Positions 35,871-49,398 are shown, counted from the first letter of the stretch. The stretch is DNA of 64,000 nucleotides from Sphingobium sp. V4 (GCF_029590555.1 NZ_CP081001.1:620001-684000); one strand, 5' to 3'. Notes: generated from the sequence alone by a model not told the origin. Translations and numbers: made by a program.

Positions 35871-35899
35871 TTGACCTTCCGGCGTTGCGGGCATAGGTG
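35871..35899 (+). promoter_or_regulatory. Candidate carA promoter
   Basis: TTGACC and TAGGTG are separated by 17 bases, about 60 bases before the carA ATG. The -35 is good (five of six) and the -10 weak. It lies back to back with the candidate yqeY promoter. Confidence 0.35.
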
Positions 35900-35958
35900 A
35901 CCGGCCGTTTAACCCGCTGCAGACGGGTTCCCGCAAAAGCATAAAGGACCATAAGACC

Positions 35959-37137
35959 ATGGCTGACGCCAAGACCCTCATTGTGCCCAAAGGAGCGACA
36001 GGGGTCGTGGTTTTTGCCGACGGCAGCGCCGTGTTCGGCCGCGGCTTCGGCGCGCAAGGCGAAGCGGTGGGCGAACTCTGCTTCAACACCTCCATCACCG
36101 GCTATCAGGAGATCATGACCGATCCATCCTATGCCGGGCAGATCATCAATTTCACCTTTCCGCATATCGGCAATGTCGGCACCAATCTGGACGATGTGGA
36201 GGCGGACAGCCCCTATGCGCTGGGCTGCATCGTGCGGCAGGACGTCACCGCGCCGAGCAATTTCCGCAACGTCGAACCCTTCGACCAGTGGATGCGCGAA
36301 AAGGGGCGCATCGGCCTTGCCGGCGTGGACACCCGCGCGCTGACCCGCCTGATCCGCGTGCACGGCGCGCCCAATGTCGTGATCGCCCATGATCCCGACG
36401 GCGCGTTCGACATCGCGGCGCTTGCCGCCAAGGCCGCTTCGTGGCCGGGGCTGGAGGGCATGGACCTCGCCATCGAGGTGACGGGCAAGGAAAGCCGCCT
36501 GTGGAAGGACGGCGTGTGGAAGCTGGGCTTTGGCTATGGCCTGAATGAGGCCGGTGAAGAACGCCCCCATGTCGTCGCGATCGATTATGGCGCGAAGAAC
36601 AATATCTTCCGCAATCTGGTGCAGGCCGGCGCGCGCGTCACCGTGCTGCCCGCCACCGCGACCTATGAACAGGTGATGGAACAGAAGCCAGACGGCGTGT
36701 TCCTCTCCAACGGTCCGGGCGATCCGGCGGCGACGGGGGAATATGCGGTGCCGGTGATCCGGCAGGTGCTGGAGCGCGACATTCCGGTGTTCGGCATCTG
36801 CCTTGGCCACCAGCTGCTGGGCCTCGCCGTGGGCGCCAGGACGATCAAGATGCACCAGGGGCATCGCGGCGCGAACCATCCGGTCAAGCGCCTGTCGGAT
36901 GGTCTGGTCGAGATCACGTCGATGAACCATGGTTTCGCCGTGGACGCCGAGACGCTGCCCGCCAATGTCCGTTCGACCCATGTGTCGCTGTTCGACGGCA
37001 GCAATTGCGGCATCGAACTGACGGACAGGAACGCCTTTTCGGTGCAGTACCACCCCGAAGCCTCCCCCGGCCCGCAGGACAGCTTCTACCTGTTCAAGCG
37101 GTTCGTGGACGGCCTGAAAAAGCCGGTCGCGGCGTGA
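35959..37137 (+). CDS. carA: Carbamoyl-phosphate synthase small (glutaminase) subunit
   Basis: A 392-aa class I amidotransferase that hydrolyses glutamine and passes ammonia to CarB for arginine and pyrimidine synthesis. The N-terminal CarA domain (GSAVFGRGFGAQGEAVGEL, then NTSITGYQEIMTDPSYAGQI) is followed by the glutaminase domain with nucleophile Cys in FGICLGHQLLGLA and the His-Glu pair in QYHPEASPGPQD. GGACCATAAGACC precedes the ATG. Its TGA overlaps the GTG of the next gene. Confidence 0.98.
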   Translation: MADAKTLIVPKGATGVVVFADGSAVFGRGFGAQGEAVGELCFNTSITGYQEIMTDPSYAGQIINFTFPHIGNVGTNLDDVEADSPYALGCIVRQDVTAPSNFRNVEPFDQWMREKGRIGLAGVDTRALTRLIRVHGAPNVVIAHDPDGAFDIAALAAKAASWPGLEGMDLAIEVTGKESRLWKDGVWKLGFGYGLNEAGEERPHVVAIDYGAKNNIFRNLVQAGARVTVLPATATYEQVMEQKPDGVFLSNGPGDPAATGEYAVPVIRQVLERDIPVFGICLGHQLLGLAVGARTIKMHQGHRGANHPVKRLSDGLVEITSMNHGFAVDAETLPANVRSTHVSLFDGSNCGIELTDRNAFSVQYHPEASPGPQDSFYLFKRFVDGLKKPVAA

Positions 37138-37502
37138 GCCAGAACCTCCCCCCCGTCGATGAAGCGCGCCTCGCCGCCGAGTGGGAGGCGGACAAGGACG
37201 TCCTCGCCAATCTCGCCGCCAATGGCGACGTGGCGCGGATCGCGCGGCCGGTGGACGTATCTTTTCGGGGCAGCGAAAAGGATTTCGAGCGCGTCCTGAC
37301 CATCGCCAGCCAGTTCGGCTTCGTCGAACTGGACCGCGAGGAGGATGAGGAGGGCGACCTGTTCCTGTTCCTGGAATGCGTGCAGCCGGTCGACGAAGCC
37401 TCGATCCGCGCGTTGACCAGGAAGTGCCTCCAGATCGAAATCCTCTGCGGCGTCGAATATGACGGCTGGGGCTGCGAAGCGCAGGCGGGGGGCGTCCATT
37501 GA
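37134..37502 (+). CDS. RraB family protein (RNase E regulator-like)
   Basis: 122 aa from GTG, overlapping the carA stop as GTGA. The sequence EWEADKDVLANLAANGDVAR, VDVSFRGSEKDFERVLTIAS, FGFVELDREEDEEGDLFLF and CGVEYDGWGCEAQ fits the RraB ferredoxin-like family, whose E. coli member inhibits RNase E. Whether this copy acts on RNase E is not shown. Its TGA overlaps the ATG of the small lipoprotein gene, so all four genes from carA to carB are contiguous. Confidence 0.85.
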   Translation: MSQNLPPVDEARLAAEWEADKDVLANLAANGDVARIARPVDVSFRGSEKDFERVLTIASQFGFVELDREEDEEGDLFLFLECVQPVDEASIRALTRKCLQIEILCGVEYDGWGCEAQAGGVH

Positions 37503-37827
37503 TGGGGCGGGCAATCCCATTCGCAGTGGCTTTGCCTTTCATAGCTTCTGGTTGTGCTCCTGCCGCAAAGCCGATCGAATATAGGATTGAGGCATTTGCG
37601 AGCGCGGGTGTCCAGCCAGAAGCTGAAGGGGCGATAGTCCCGGATGCTGCCACAAGATTACCTGCTCTCCTTAAAGAGTGCGGCGTGTCGGAATATGAGC
37701 CTGTGAAAGCTTCCGATAGCTTCGTTGGTTTTACATTTCGACTTTCTTCGTCCGACGCGCGGACGCTCGACTGTATCAAGGCCGCTTCACCAGCGGGCAT
37801 CACACTGACCGAAAACAGGCTGAACTA

Positions 37828-37828
<1 letters not shown>
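37502..37828 (+). CDS. Small putative lipoprotein between carA and carB, 108 aa
   Basis: The start ATG overlaps the previous stop (TGATG) and the stop overlaps the carB start (TAATG). The signal sequence [16 protein letters not shown] contains lipobox IASGC. The mature part ([20 protein letters not shown] ... [20 protein letters not shown]) is small and polar, with Cys in KECGV and LDCIKAA. Codon use is more AT-rich than its neighbours, suggesting late arrival in the operon. No family is recognised. Confidence 0.75.
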
Positions 37829-41163
<3,335 letters not shown>

Positions 41164-41189
41164 TCCCCTGCACCAGGAACCACGCTGCG

Positions 41190-41213
41190 GGCGGCCCCAT
41201 GGTCGGGGCCGCC
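41190..41213. other. GC hairpin between carB and greA
   Basis: GGCGGCCCC and GGGGCCGCC form a perfect 9-bp stem over a 6-base loop. It is followed by AAAGGGAAG rather than a T-run, so it is not a classical terminator. It might be a processing or stability element. Confidence 0.4.
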
Positions 41214-41244
41214 AAAGGGAAGTTTTGACGAAGGATTTGCAATA

Positions 41245-41721
41245 ATGGCGACCGTCGAGAAGATGCCGATGCTGCAGATGGGCTATGACAAGCTCAACGC
41301 GCAGCTCCGCGAGCTGAAGGCCGAGCGCCCTCTGATCGTGGACGCCATCGAAGAAGCGCGCGCGCACGGCGATTTGTCCGAAAACGCCGAATATCATGCC
41401 GCCAAGGAGCGGCAGGGCCAGGTCGAGGCGACAATCAACGATCTGGAAGACAAGCTGTCGCGCGCGCAGATCATCGATCCGACAACCCTGTCGGGCGACA
41501 AGATCGTGTTCGGCGCGACCGTGACGCTGCTGGACGAGGACGACAAGCCGATCCAGTATCAGATCGTCGGCCAGGCCGAGGCCGACGCCAAGGCGGGCAT
41601 GATAAGCTATAACAGCCCGCTGGGCCGTGCGCTGATCGGCCGCGAGGTCGGCGACGAGGTCGAAGTGTCGGTTCCGTCGGGCGACAAATTCTACCTGGTC
41701 GACAAAATCCAGTTCATCTGA
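41245..41721 (+). CDS. greA: Transcription elongation factor GreA
   Basis: 158 aa. The N-terminal antiparallel coiled coil carries the acidic tip ([20 protein letters not shown]), followed by the FKBP-like C-terminal domain ([20 protein letters not shown] ... [20 protein letters not shown]). GreA stimulates RNA cleavage by backtracked RNA polymerase. It follows carB by 81 bases with a hairpin between. The length and start agree with the family. Confidence 0.98.
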   Translation: MATVEKMPMLQMGYDKLNAQLRELKAERPLIVDAIEEARAHGDLSENAEYHAAKERQGQVEATINDLEDKLSRAQIIDPTTLSGDKIVFGATVTLLDEDDKPIQYQIVGQAEADAKAGMISYNSPLGRALIGREVGDEVEVSVPSGDKFYLVDKIQFI

Positions 41722-41726
41722 ACGCC

Positions 41727-42386
41727 GTGCGATTGCCCGCAGGCCGGATGACCAACGGGATCGCGGCGACCAGCGTCGCCGCCTTCCTGCTGCTGCTGCT
41801 GACGGACCGCGTCGGCGACGCCGCGATCATCGGCGGCTTCATCCCCGCGCGGGTCGATGATTCGGCACTGTTGGCGGGCATGGCGGCGGTGCCCGTCTGG
41901 CTGACTCCGCTCAGTTGCACGCTGCTTCATGCGGGCTGGCTCCACATCGGCTTCAACATGCTGATGCTGCTCTTTTGCGGACGGCAGGTTGAGCATGTGC
42001 TGGGCTGGGGCGGGACATTGGCGCTTTATGTCGTGGGCGCCTATGCCGCCTGCCTTGTCCAATGGGCGGTGGACCCGGCCTCGACCAATCCGATGATCGG
42101 TGCAAGCGGTGCGATCTCCGCGATCCTCGCCACCTATTCGCTGCTCTACAGCCAGCAGCAGGTGCGCCGGGTGGGGCCGATTTCGGCCAATCTGGTGCGG
42201 GTGCTGTGGCTGGCGGCCGGCTGGATCGCGATCCAGCTGATGATCGGCGTGGCGACGTCCGGGGGCTTTGGCGATCTGGGTCAGATCGCGATCGCCGCGC
42301 ATATTGGCGGCTTCCTCGCTGGACTGGCGATGACCCGCCCGCTGCTGCGCTGGCGCTTCCGGAAAAAGCCGCGCGTGGTGAATTGA
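41727..42386 (+). CDS. Rhomboid family intramembrane serine protease
   Basis: A 219-aa protein with six or seven hydrophobic segments. The catalytic Ser is in PMIGASGAISAI (GASG) and the catalytic His in AAHIGGFLAGLA; the conserved CTLLHAGWLHIGFNM segment is in TM2. It cuts substrates within the membrane; the targets are unknown. The GTG at 41727 lies 6 bases after the greA stop; ATG at 41748 is an alternative. Probably in one transcript with greA. Confidence 0.93.
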   Translation: MRLPAGRMTNGIAATSVAAFLLLLLTDRVGDAAIIGGFIPARVDDSALLAGMAAVPVWLTPLSCTLLHAGWLHIGFNMLMLLFCGRQVEHVLGWGGTLALYVVGAYAACLVQWAVDPASTNPMIGASGAISAILATYSLLYSQQQVRRVGPISANLVRVLWLAAGWIAIQLMIGVATSGGFGDLGQIAIAAHIGGFLAGLAMTRPLLRWRFRKKPRVVN

Positions 42387-42406
42387 CGGACCGCTTTGTC
42401 TTTGCT

Positions 42407-42491
42407 CGTCCGGGCTGAGCCTGTCGAAGCCTCGATCTGCTTCGAACGAGGTACGTCATGCGTTTGACGCTTCGACAAGCTCAGGCGGACG
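42407..42491. repeat. Inverted-repeat-bounded CTGAGC-TGTCGAAG element
   Basis: Begins CGTCCGGGCTGAGCCTGTCG and ends with its near-perfect inverse GCTTCGACAAGCTCAGGCGGACG, 85 bases end to end. A related element is at 61872-61972. I recall the CTGAGCNTGTCGAAG word as widespread in sphingomonad intergenic DNA. Confidence 0.75.
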
Positions 42492-42512
42492 GAATGTGAA
42501 TACCCCTGTGGA

Positions 42513-42734
42513 TCAGGCGCCCGGCAGTTCCGGCTCCAGCAGGCGGTGCAGGTGCACGATCACATAGCGCATTTCCGCGTCGTCCACGGTGCGCTGGGCG
42601 GCCCCGCGCCAGGCCTTTTCGGCCGAGGCATAATCGGGAAACACGCCGACCAGATCGACCGTGCTCAGATCCTGAAATTCAAGCGTCTGCGGGTCGGTGA
42701 CGCGACCACCCATCACCAGATGCATCTTGCTCAT
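42513..42734 (-). CDS. DUF4170 family protein
   Basis: A 73-aa protein: MSKMHLVMGGRVTDPQTLEF, then DLVGVFPDYASAEKAWRGAA and MRYVIVHLHRLLEPELPG. This matches the alphaproteobacterial DUF4170 family; its function is unknown. There is GGAGAAAATATAAAACC before the ATG, spaced a little long. It sits alone next to the envelope operon. Confidence 0.88.
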   Translation of the reverse strand: MSKMHLVMGGRVTDPQTLEFQDLSTVDLVGVFPDYASAEKAWRGAAQRTVDDAEMRYVIVHLHRLLEPELPGA

Positions 42735-42839
42735 GGTTTTATATTTTCTCCTTTGGCTGATAGCGGGGCTTTAGCATCGCGTCCGCAATCAGCCAAGGAG
42801 GGCAGGGCTGCGCTTCGATTGCGTTTGCCGCAATCGCGA

Positions 42840-43415
42840 TTAGTTTTTCGGCAATCGTGCCTTGATCGCGCTGCTGATCGCATCCACCCTCGCGGCGACC
42901 AGCGCCGCGACATCATCGGCGAGCCTGGACGCCTTGGCCGGCAGTTCGGACGCGGCGACGCTGTCCTTCGCGGTCGACGCGGCGTCGCCGGCGGCGTGCA
43001 GCGCCGTGCTTGCGCCGTGCCGGACCGTTTCGGCGCCTTCCGCCGCAGCGGCGCGTGCGGCGACGGCAGCCTCGACGACCTTTGCTCCGGCCGTAGCGGC
43101 AAGGCCCGGCAGCGCCTTCATCGCGCGGCGGCTCTTGGGGAACATCCAGGCGATCAGAGCGCCAGCGGCGACTGCGCCCGCCACCGCGATGACCGGATGG
43201 TCCTGCACGATCTGGTTGGCGCGGGTGGCGGCACGCTGCGTCTTGTCGCGCGCGTCGGCATAGGCGTCGGTCGCCTTGTCACGGCCGGTCTGGATCAGTT
43301 CGCCGGCGCCCTCGCGCGCCTTTTCGGTGGTGTCCCTGATCCGGTCTGTCGCCGTGATCGCGGCATCGTTCGCTGCTTCGCGGACGCGGGTAATCTGGGC
43401 GCGGATATCAGCCAT
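42840..43415 (-). CDS. DUF883/ElaB-like membrane-anchored protein, 191 aa
   Basis: Long amphipathic Ala-rich helices (DIRAQITRVREAANDAAITA, TRANQIVQDH) precede one membrane segment, PVIAVAGAVAAGALIAWMFP, as in ElaB/YqjD (DUF883) proteins, but here another Ala-rich helical region of about 90 residues follows it. The frame opens with three ATGs overlapping the upstream stop; GGAG spacing favours the third (43415). It is the last gene of a four-gene operon with a holin-like protein. Role: envelope or ribosome tethering is possible only by analogy. Confidence 0.75.
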   Translation of the reverse strand: MADIRAQITRVREAANDAAITATDRIRDTTEKAREGAGELIQTGRDKATDAYADARDKTQRAATRANQIVQDHPVIAVAGAVAAGALIAWMFPKSRRAMKALPGLAATAGAKVVEAAVAARAAAAEGAETVRHGASTALHAAGDAASTAKDSVAASELPAKASRLADDVAALVAARVDAISSAIKARLPKN

Positions 43416-43731
43416 CATCATTCTCCGAAAGGTCGGTGTCCTTGTTCCTGAAGCGAACGTACAGCCGGCCGAAAAGTGCCGCCAGCGGGCGACGCGCGAG
43501 GAAAAGGCCGAAGGCGGCGGCCGCTGCGCCGATTGCGACGGGGCGTTGCTGCACCTTCGCGGCGGCATAGGCGGCGCCGTCGAGCGCGGTCGATGTCAGC
43601 TTGCTCACGGCGTCCCGTTTCAGCCGGGCAGGGGCAATCCGCGTGGCGGCGGCCTGCGCGCTTTGGGCCAGCCGGGCGCGTTGTTCTTCAGCGCGGGCAC
43701 TGGCTGCCCGATAGGCTGCTTCGGGCGTCAT
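43408..43731 (-). CDS. Small membrane protein of the envelope operon, 107 aa
   Basis: An N-terminal helical region (AAYRAASARAEEQRARLAQS) precedes a short hydrophobic segment (RPVAIGAAAAAFGLFLARRP) and a basic/acidic tail ending NENDDG. Its position matches YqjK in the YqjD-YqjE-YqjK group, though sequence similarity cannot be claimed. It overlaps both neighbours (4 bases with the holin-like gene; the stop lies inside the next start), so the genes are translationally coupled. Confidence 0.75.
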   Translation of the reverse strand: MTPEAAYRAASARAEEQRARLAQSAQAAATRIAPARLKRDAVSKLTSTALDGAAYAAAKVQQRPVAIGAAAAAFGLFLARRPLAALFGRLYVRFRNKDTDLSENDDG

Positions 43732-44117
43732 GGCGCGATCGCTTTCTTCATGCGGGTAACGCAGCCCCTGGCCAGCAACAGCAGGATGATGGCGAGCAGC
43801 AGCCCGCCGCCGACCACCGCCGCCGTCGCGCCGAGCGGGCCGAGGCGTGCCTGGAGCGAGAGGATGATTCCGACCAGCAGGGCGACGATGCTGGCGAAGC
43901 TGAGGATGAAGGCGACGACGGCCAGGATCGCCGCGTTGCGTAATGCCGTCGCGACGATCCCGGCCCGCAGCTTCTGCCGGTCGGCTTCGGCGGCGGCATA
44001 GGCGCGCGCATCGGCATAGAAGCGCGCGAAGGCTTCGCGCACGGATTCCTCCTGCGCGGCCTCTTCGGCCACGTCGGTGTGCGGCGTGACCGCCGTTTCC
44101 GCTGACTGCTCAATCAA
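43728..44117 (-). CDS. Phage-holin-family (YqjE-like) membrane protein
   Basis: 129 aa. After an acidic N-terminus and a helix (FARFYADARAYAAAEADRQK), two strongly hydrophobic segments follow: AAILAVVAFILSFASIVALL and GATAAVVGGGLLLAIILLLL. This fits the holin-X/DUF1469 family that includes YqjE, generally a chromosomal envelope protein and not a phage gene. It overlaps the next gene by 4 bases. There are no phage genes nearby. Confidence 0.85.
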   Translation of the reverse strand: MIEQSAETAVTPHTDVAEEAAQEESVREAFARFYADARAYAAAEADRQKLRAGIVATALRNAAILAVVAFILSFASIVALLVGIILSLQARLGPLGATAAVVGGGLLLAIILLLLARGCVTRMKKAIAP

Positions 44118-44200
44118 AACGACTCTCCGCCCGGTGTCGCGGGCCTGTGGGTGGGGCGATCAGGCGCCACATTCGGCCCGATCGCTCAGGCCCCAATGCT

Positions 44201-44824
44201 TCAAGCCTTGTCGTCCGACCCCTTGGCGAGGCGCATCAGCACATAGCCGACCACCGCTGCGGCGCCGATGGCGACGGCAGGACTCTTGCGCACGAAATCG
44301 CGGGCTTCGTCCATCAGCTGGTCGACATCCTTGCTTTCGAGCTTGTCGGCGGCGCCCGCCACCTGTTCGGCGGCCTGTCGCGCATAGTCGCCATATTGCG
44401 GGCCGAGCTTGGCATCGACCGTGCCGGCCGTGTCGGAAATCAGCTTGGCCAGGCTCTGCATGGCCGTGCCGGTCTTGTCCTTCGCCACGCCTGCGGCCGA
44501 CTTGGCGGTCTTCCCCGCCTGCTCCTTGATCGGGTCGATATGGGCTTTCCAATCGACCGCGTTGATCTTGTCGGCGGCGGAACGGGCGGCCTTTTCAGCC
44601 TGTTCCTTGAGCGGCGCGATCTGCGCGCTCCAGCCATGGGCGGCCGCGCCATTACCTGGCGCCTTGGCTGCCGGCGCCTTGCGGGTCGCAGCCGTCTTGA
44701 CCGGCGCGGCCTTCACCGGCGTCGCGGCGGTCGTCGTCGCCTTGACCGGTTTCGCCTTGACGGGCTTGGCCGCCGGCGTTTTCTTCGCGCGCTTGACGGG
44801 CGGTGTTTCCGGTGTGTCGGCCAT
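44201..44824 (-). CDS. H1-like Lys/Ala-rich protein with C-terminal membrane anchor
   Basis: 207 aa from ATG 44824, preceded by GAGGACG. Residues about 10-60 are a Lys/Ala/Pro/Thr repeat region (KPVKAKPVKATTTAATPVKA) like bacterial histone-H1-type tails. A helical middle part carries repeated SAQIAPLKEQAEKAARSA and KAHIDPIKEQAGKTAKSA units, and a C-terminal segment AVAIGAAAVVGYVLMRLA is a DUF883-like anchor. It is the first gene of the envelope operon and could tether nucleic acid or ribosomes to the membrane; that is inference. Confidence 0.8.
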   Translation of the reverse strand: MADTPETPPVKRAKKTPAAKPVKAKPVKATTTAATPVKAAPVKTAATRKAPAAKAPGNGAAAHGWSAQIAPLKEQAEKAARSAADKINAVDWKAHIDPIKEQAGKTAKSAAGVAKDKTGTAMQSLAKLISDTAGTVDAKLGPQYGDYARQAAEQVAGAADKLESKDVDQLMDEARDFVRKSPAVAIGAAAVVGYVLMRLAKGSDDKA

Positions 44825-45010
44825 CGTCCTCAGTCTCCCTTTCATGTCCAGCATGGCGGCCGCGCGAACGCGGCGGGGTCATGCTCCTAATGCTTTGCGG
44901 CGGCCTACAGTTCCGTTGCCGTTACATTTTGAGCATCGGCATTTTTTCGCGTCGTGCAAGCCCCCGCATTGCCAAGGCGGGAGGCGCTGGCTAAGCGGGG
45001 CGCGAAATAG

Positions 45011-46324
<1,314 letters not shown>

Positions 46325-46352
46325 ATCCCGGCCCCGAAGGGCGAAATTGATC

Positions 46353-46396
46353 GGCCGGTCGCAAGTTGGTGATTTTTCACTTGCGGCCGGCCTTTT
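46353..46396 (+). terminator. Terminator after enolase
   Basis: A 14-bp stem (GGCCGGTCGCAAGT with ACTTGCGGCCGGCC, one G-T pair) over a 12-base loop is followed by TTTT. It lies 28 bases after the eno stop and just before the ftsB-like gene. Confidence 0.85.
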
Positions 46397-46415
46397 GCTG
46401 TGATTCCACTAGCCC

Positions 46416-46727
46416 ATGGCGCATATCGCGAAACTTCGACTGCTGCTGGCATCCGCCTTTGGTCCCGCGATCGCGCTGCTCTTGCTGCTGTCCTTCGCGG
46501 GCTATGTCGTGCTGGGGTCGAACGGCGTCCTGGCGTGGGGCGATTACACCCGCCAGCTGCGCGCCGCGCAGGCGGAGCTGAAAAAGACCCAGGCGGCCCG
46601 CGCCGAACTGCGCAACCGGGTCGACCTGCTCGATCCGCGCCGGGTGGACCCCGATCTTTCGGACGAACTGATCCGCCGCCAGCTGGGCGTGATTCACCAT
46701 GACGAGGTGATCGTCCCGCTCAACTGA
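46416..46727 (+). CDS. ftsB: FtsB/DivIC-type septum formation protein
   Basis: A 103-aa single-pass inner-membrane protein. The hydrophobic segment GPAIALLLLLSFAGYVVLG is followed by a coiled-coil stretch (QLRAAQAELKKTQAARAELR, NRVDLLDP) and a short C-terminal region with ELIRRQLGVIHHDEVIVPL, as in FtsB/DivIC. FtsB joins FtsL and FtsQ in the divisome. Its place after eno is the common arrangement. Confidence 0.9.
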   Translation: MAHIAKLRLLLASAFGPAIALLLLLSFAGYVVLGSNGVLAWGDYTRQLRAAQAELKKTQAARAELRNRVDLLDPRRVDPDLSDELIRRQLGVIHHDEVIVPLN

Positions 46728-46884
46728 CCCTTCGCGGGCAGGGGTGGCGCAAGGATTTTGCGCCGGAAATGCCGTCCTGGTAATTTTGCTGCGAGCTGAT
46801 CCGGGCGGCATTTGCGCAGGCCATTCAGACTCATCAGTTTTCGGTGGCAGCTATTGGTTTTGCCCGGATTCCGTGGGGTCCGCC

Positions 46885-46915
46885 GTTGCAATTTATGCAA
46901 CTCTGCCGCTATATC
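46885..46915 (+). promoter_or_regulatory. Candidate pdhA promoter overlapped by a dyad
   Basis: TTGCAA (46886-46891) and TATATC (46910-46915) are spaced by 18 bases, about 40 bases before the pdhA start. The dyad GTTGCA-N5-TGCAAC (46885-46901) covers the -35, as an operator would. The binding protein is not known. Confidence 0.45.
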
Positions 46916-46955
46916 GGGCTTCCTTCCATCCTACCCACGCAAAAGGATAAGAGCC

Positions 46956-48029
46956 TTGGCGAAACCAACGACGCCGCGTGCTTCTAGTGCAAAGGCAAAG
47001 GCCGCAGCGCCCGCCGGAGCGGACCATAATCGGCCGCGCCCCGAAACTCCCACCGACTACAAGGCCAGCAAGGAAGAGCTGCTGGAATTTTACCGGCAGA
47101 TGGTTCTGATCCGCCGTTTCGAGGAAAAGGCAGGCCAGTTGTACGGCCTGGGCCTGATCGGTGGCTTCTGCCACCTCTATATCGGCCAGGAAGCGGTCGC
47201 GGTCGGCATCCAGTCGGCGCTCAAGCCCGGCAAGGACAGCGTTATCACCGGCTATCGCGACCATGGCCACATGCTGGCCTATGGCATCGATCCCAATGTC
47301 ATCATGGCCGAACTGACCGGCCGTGAAGCCGGCATCTCGCGTGGCAAGGGCGGTTCGATGCACATGTTCAGCGTCGAGCATAAATTCTACGGCGGCCACG
47401 GCATCGTCGGCGCGCAGGTGTCGCTGGGCGCGGGGCTGGGCTTCGCGCACAAATATAATGGCGACGGCGGCGTCTGCGTCGCCTATTTCGGCGACGGCGC
47501 GGCCAACCAAGGCCAGGTCTATGAATCGTTCAACATGGCCGAGCTGTGGAAGCTGCCGATCATCTTCGTGATCGAGAACAACCAGTACGCCATGGGCACC
47601 AGCGTCAACCGCGCCTCGTCGGAGGACCAGCTCTATCGTCGCGGCGAAAGCTTCCGTATCCCCGGCCTCCAGGTCGACGGCATGGACGTGCTGGCGGTGC
47701 GCGGCGCGACCGAGGAAGCGCTGAAGTGGGTGCAGGGCGGCAATGGCCCGATCCTGCTGGAAATGAAGACCTATCGCTATCGCGGCCATTCCATGTCCGA
47801 CCCGGCCAAGTACCGGTCGCGCGAGGAAGTGCAGTCGATGCGCGAAAAGTCCGACCCGATCGAGGGCGTGAAGAAATATCTGCTCGAAGCTGGCGTATCG
47901 GAGGACGAGATCAAGGTCATCGACCAGGATATTCGCAAGATCGTCGCGGAAGCGGCCGATTTCGCGGAAACATCGCCTGAACCGGAAATGTCCGAACTCT
48001 ATACCGACGTGCTGGTGGAGCAATATTGA
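46956..48029 (+). CDS. pdhA: Pyruvate dehydrogenase E1 component, alpha subunit
   Basis: 357 aa from TTG, which has AAGGATAAGAG upstream. The N-terminus is a Lys/Ala/Pro-rich leader ([18 protein letters not shown]). Thiamine-diphosphate-binding [20 protein letters not shown] and the downstream [10 protein letters not shown] are present, as are the phosphorylation-loop-like [14 protein letters not shown]. With PdhB it forms E1, which decarboxylates pyruvate in the pyruvate dehydrogenase complex. Its stop overlaps the pdhB start (TGATG). Confidence 0.97.
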   Translation: MAKPTTPRASSAKAKAAAPAGADHNRPRPETPTDYKASKEELLEFYRQMVLIRRFEEKAGQLYGLGLIGGFCHLYIGQEAVAVGIQSALKPGKDSVITGYRDHGHMLAYGIDPNVIMAELTGREAGISRGKGGSMHMFSVEHKFYGGHGIVGAQVSLGAGLGFAHKYNGDGGVCVAYFGDGAANQGQVYESFNMAELWKLPIIFVIENNQYAMGTSVNRASSEDQLYRRGESFRIPGLQVDGMDVLAVRGATEEALKWVQGGNGPILLEMKTYRYRGHSMSDPAKYRSREEVQSMREKSDPIEGVKKYLLEAGVSEDEIKVIDQDIRKIVAEAADFAETSPEPEMSELYTDVLVEQY

Positions 48030-49390
48030 TGGGTATCGCAATCAAGATGCCGGCGCTCTCGCCGACGATGGAAGAGGGCACGCTGGCCAAGTGGCTGGTC
48101 AAGGAAGGCGATGACGTGAAGTCGGGTGACATCCTGGCCGAGATCGAGACCGACAAGGCGACGATGGAATTCGAGGCCGTGGACGAGGGAAAGATCGGCA
48201 AGATCGTCATCGCCGAGGGCACCGAGGGCGTGAAGGTCGGCACCGTGATCGCCGAGATGGCGGGCGAGGGCGGGGAAGCCGCCGCCGCGCCGGCGCCCAA
48301 GGCCGAAGCCGCGCCCGAAGCGCCGAAGAAGGCCGAGAGCGGCACGGCCAAGCCGGCGGTCGAGGCCAAGGCGACCGTGCAGGATCCCGCGATCCCGGAA
48401 GGCACCGAATTCGTCAAGACGACCGTTCGTGAAGCGCTGCGCGACGCGATGGCGGAAGAAATGCGCAAGGACGAGCGCGTTTTCGTCATGGGTGAGGAAG
48501 TCGCCGAATATCAGGGTGCCTACAAGGTCACGCAGGGCCTGCTGGACGAGTTCGGCGCCAAGCGCGTGATCGACACGCCGATCACCGAATATGGCTTTGC
48601 CGGCATCGGCGCGGGCGCGGCGATGGGCGGCCTGCGTCCGGTCATCGAGTTCATGACGTTCAACTTCGCCATGCAGGCGATCGACCACATCATCAACTCG
48701 GCGGCCAAGACCAACTACATGTCCGGTGGCCAGATGCGCTGCCCCATCGTGTTCCGCGGTCCCAACGGCGCGGCCAGCCGCGTCGGCGCGCAGCACAGCC
48801 AGAATTACGGCCCCTGGTATGCCGCCGTCCCCGGCCTGATCGTCATCGCGCCCTACGACGCGGCCGACGCCAAGGGGCTGCTCAAGGCCGCGATCCGCTC
48901 CAACGACCCGGTCGTGTTCCTGGAAAACGAACTTGTCTATGGCCGCAGCTTCGACGTGCCCAAGCTGGATGACTATGTCCTGCCGATCGGCAAGGCGCGG
49001 ATCATGAAGCCGGGCAAGGACGTGACCCTCGTCAGCTACTCGATCGGCGTGGGCATCGCCCTGGAAGCGGCCGAGACGCTGGCGGCCGAGGGCATCGACG
49101 CCGAAGTGATCGACCTGCGCACGCTGCGCCCGCTCGACACCGCGACCGTGTTGGAAAGCCTGAAGAAGACCAACCGCCTGGTTGTGGTGGAAGAAGGCTG
49201 GCCGGTCTGCTCGATCGCGTCGGAAATCGCCGCGGTCGTCATGGAGCAGGGCTTCGACGATCTCGACGCGCCGGTGCTGCGCGTGACCAACGAGGATGTG
49301 CCGCTGCCCTATGCCGCCAACCTCGAAAAGGCGGCGCTGATCGATGCGGCCCGCGTGGTCGCGGCAGCGAAAAAGGTCTGCTACAAATAA
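48029..49390 (+). CDS. pdhB: Pyruvate dehydrogenase E1 beta subunit with lipoyl domain
   Basis: 453 aa. Residues 1-80 are a lipoyl domain with the modified lysine in [12 protein letters not shown] (Lys43), followed by an Ala/Pro/Lys linker, then the transketolase-like E1-beta domain ([20 protein letters not shown], and the C-terminal half [19 protein letters not shown]). A lipoyl domain on E1-beta is typical of alphaproteobacteria. It is coupled to pdhA and ended by the terminator at 49399. E2 and E3 are not in the window after it. Confidence 0.97.
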   Translation: MGIAIKMPALSPTMEEGTLAKWLVKEGDDVKSGDILAEIETDKATMEFEAVDEGKIGKIVIAEGTEGVKVGTVIAEMAGEGGEAAAAPAPKAEAAPEAPKKAESGTAKPAVEAKATVQDPAIPEGTEFVKTTVREALRDAMAEEMRKDERVFVMGEEVAEYQGAYKVTQGLLDEFGAKRVIDTPITEYGFAGIGAGAAMGGLRPVIEFMTFNFAMQAIDHIINSAAKTNYMSGGQMRCPIVFRGPNGAASRVGAQHSQNYGPWYAAVPGLIVIAPYDAADAKGLLKAAIRSNDPVVFLENELVYGRSFDVPKLDDYVLPIGKARIMKPGKDVTLVSYSIGVGIALEAAETLAAEGIDAEVIDLRTLRPLDTATVLESLKKTNRLVVVEEGWPVCSIASEIAAVVMEQGFDDLDAPVLRVTNEDVPLPYAANLEKAALIDAARVVAAAKKVCYK

Positions 49391-49398
49391 GACGCGAA

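Noticed and set aside
41190..41213. Hairpin after carB as a terminator
   Set aside because: Perfect stem but no T-run; greA and carB may still be separately terminated. Kept only as a hairpin.
43728..44117. Holin-family gene as evidence of a prophage
   Set aside because: YqjE-like holin-family proteins are ordinary chromosomal envelope proteins and no other phage gene is present.
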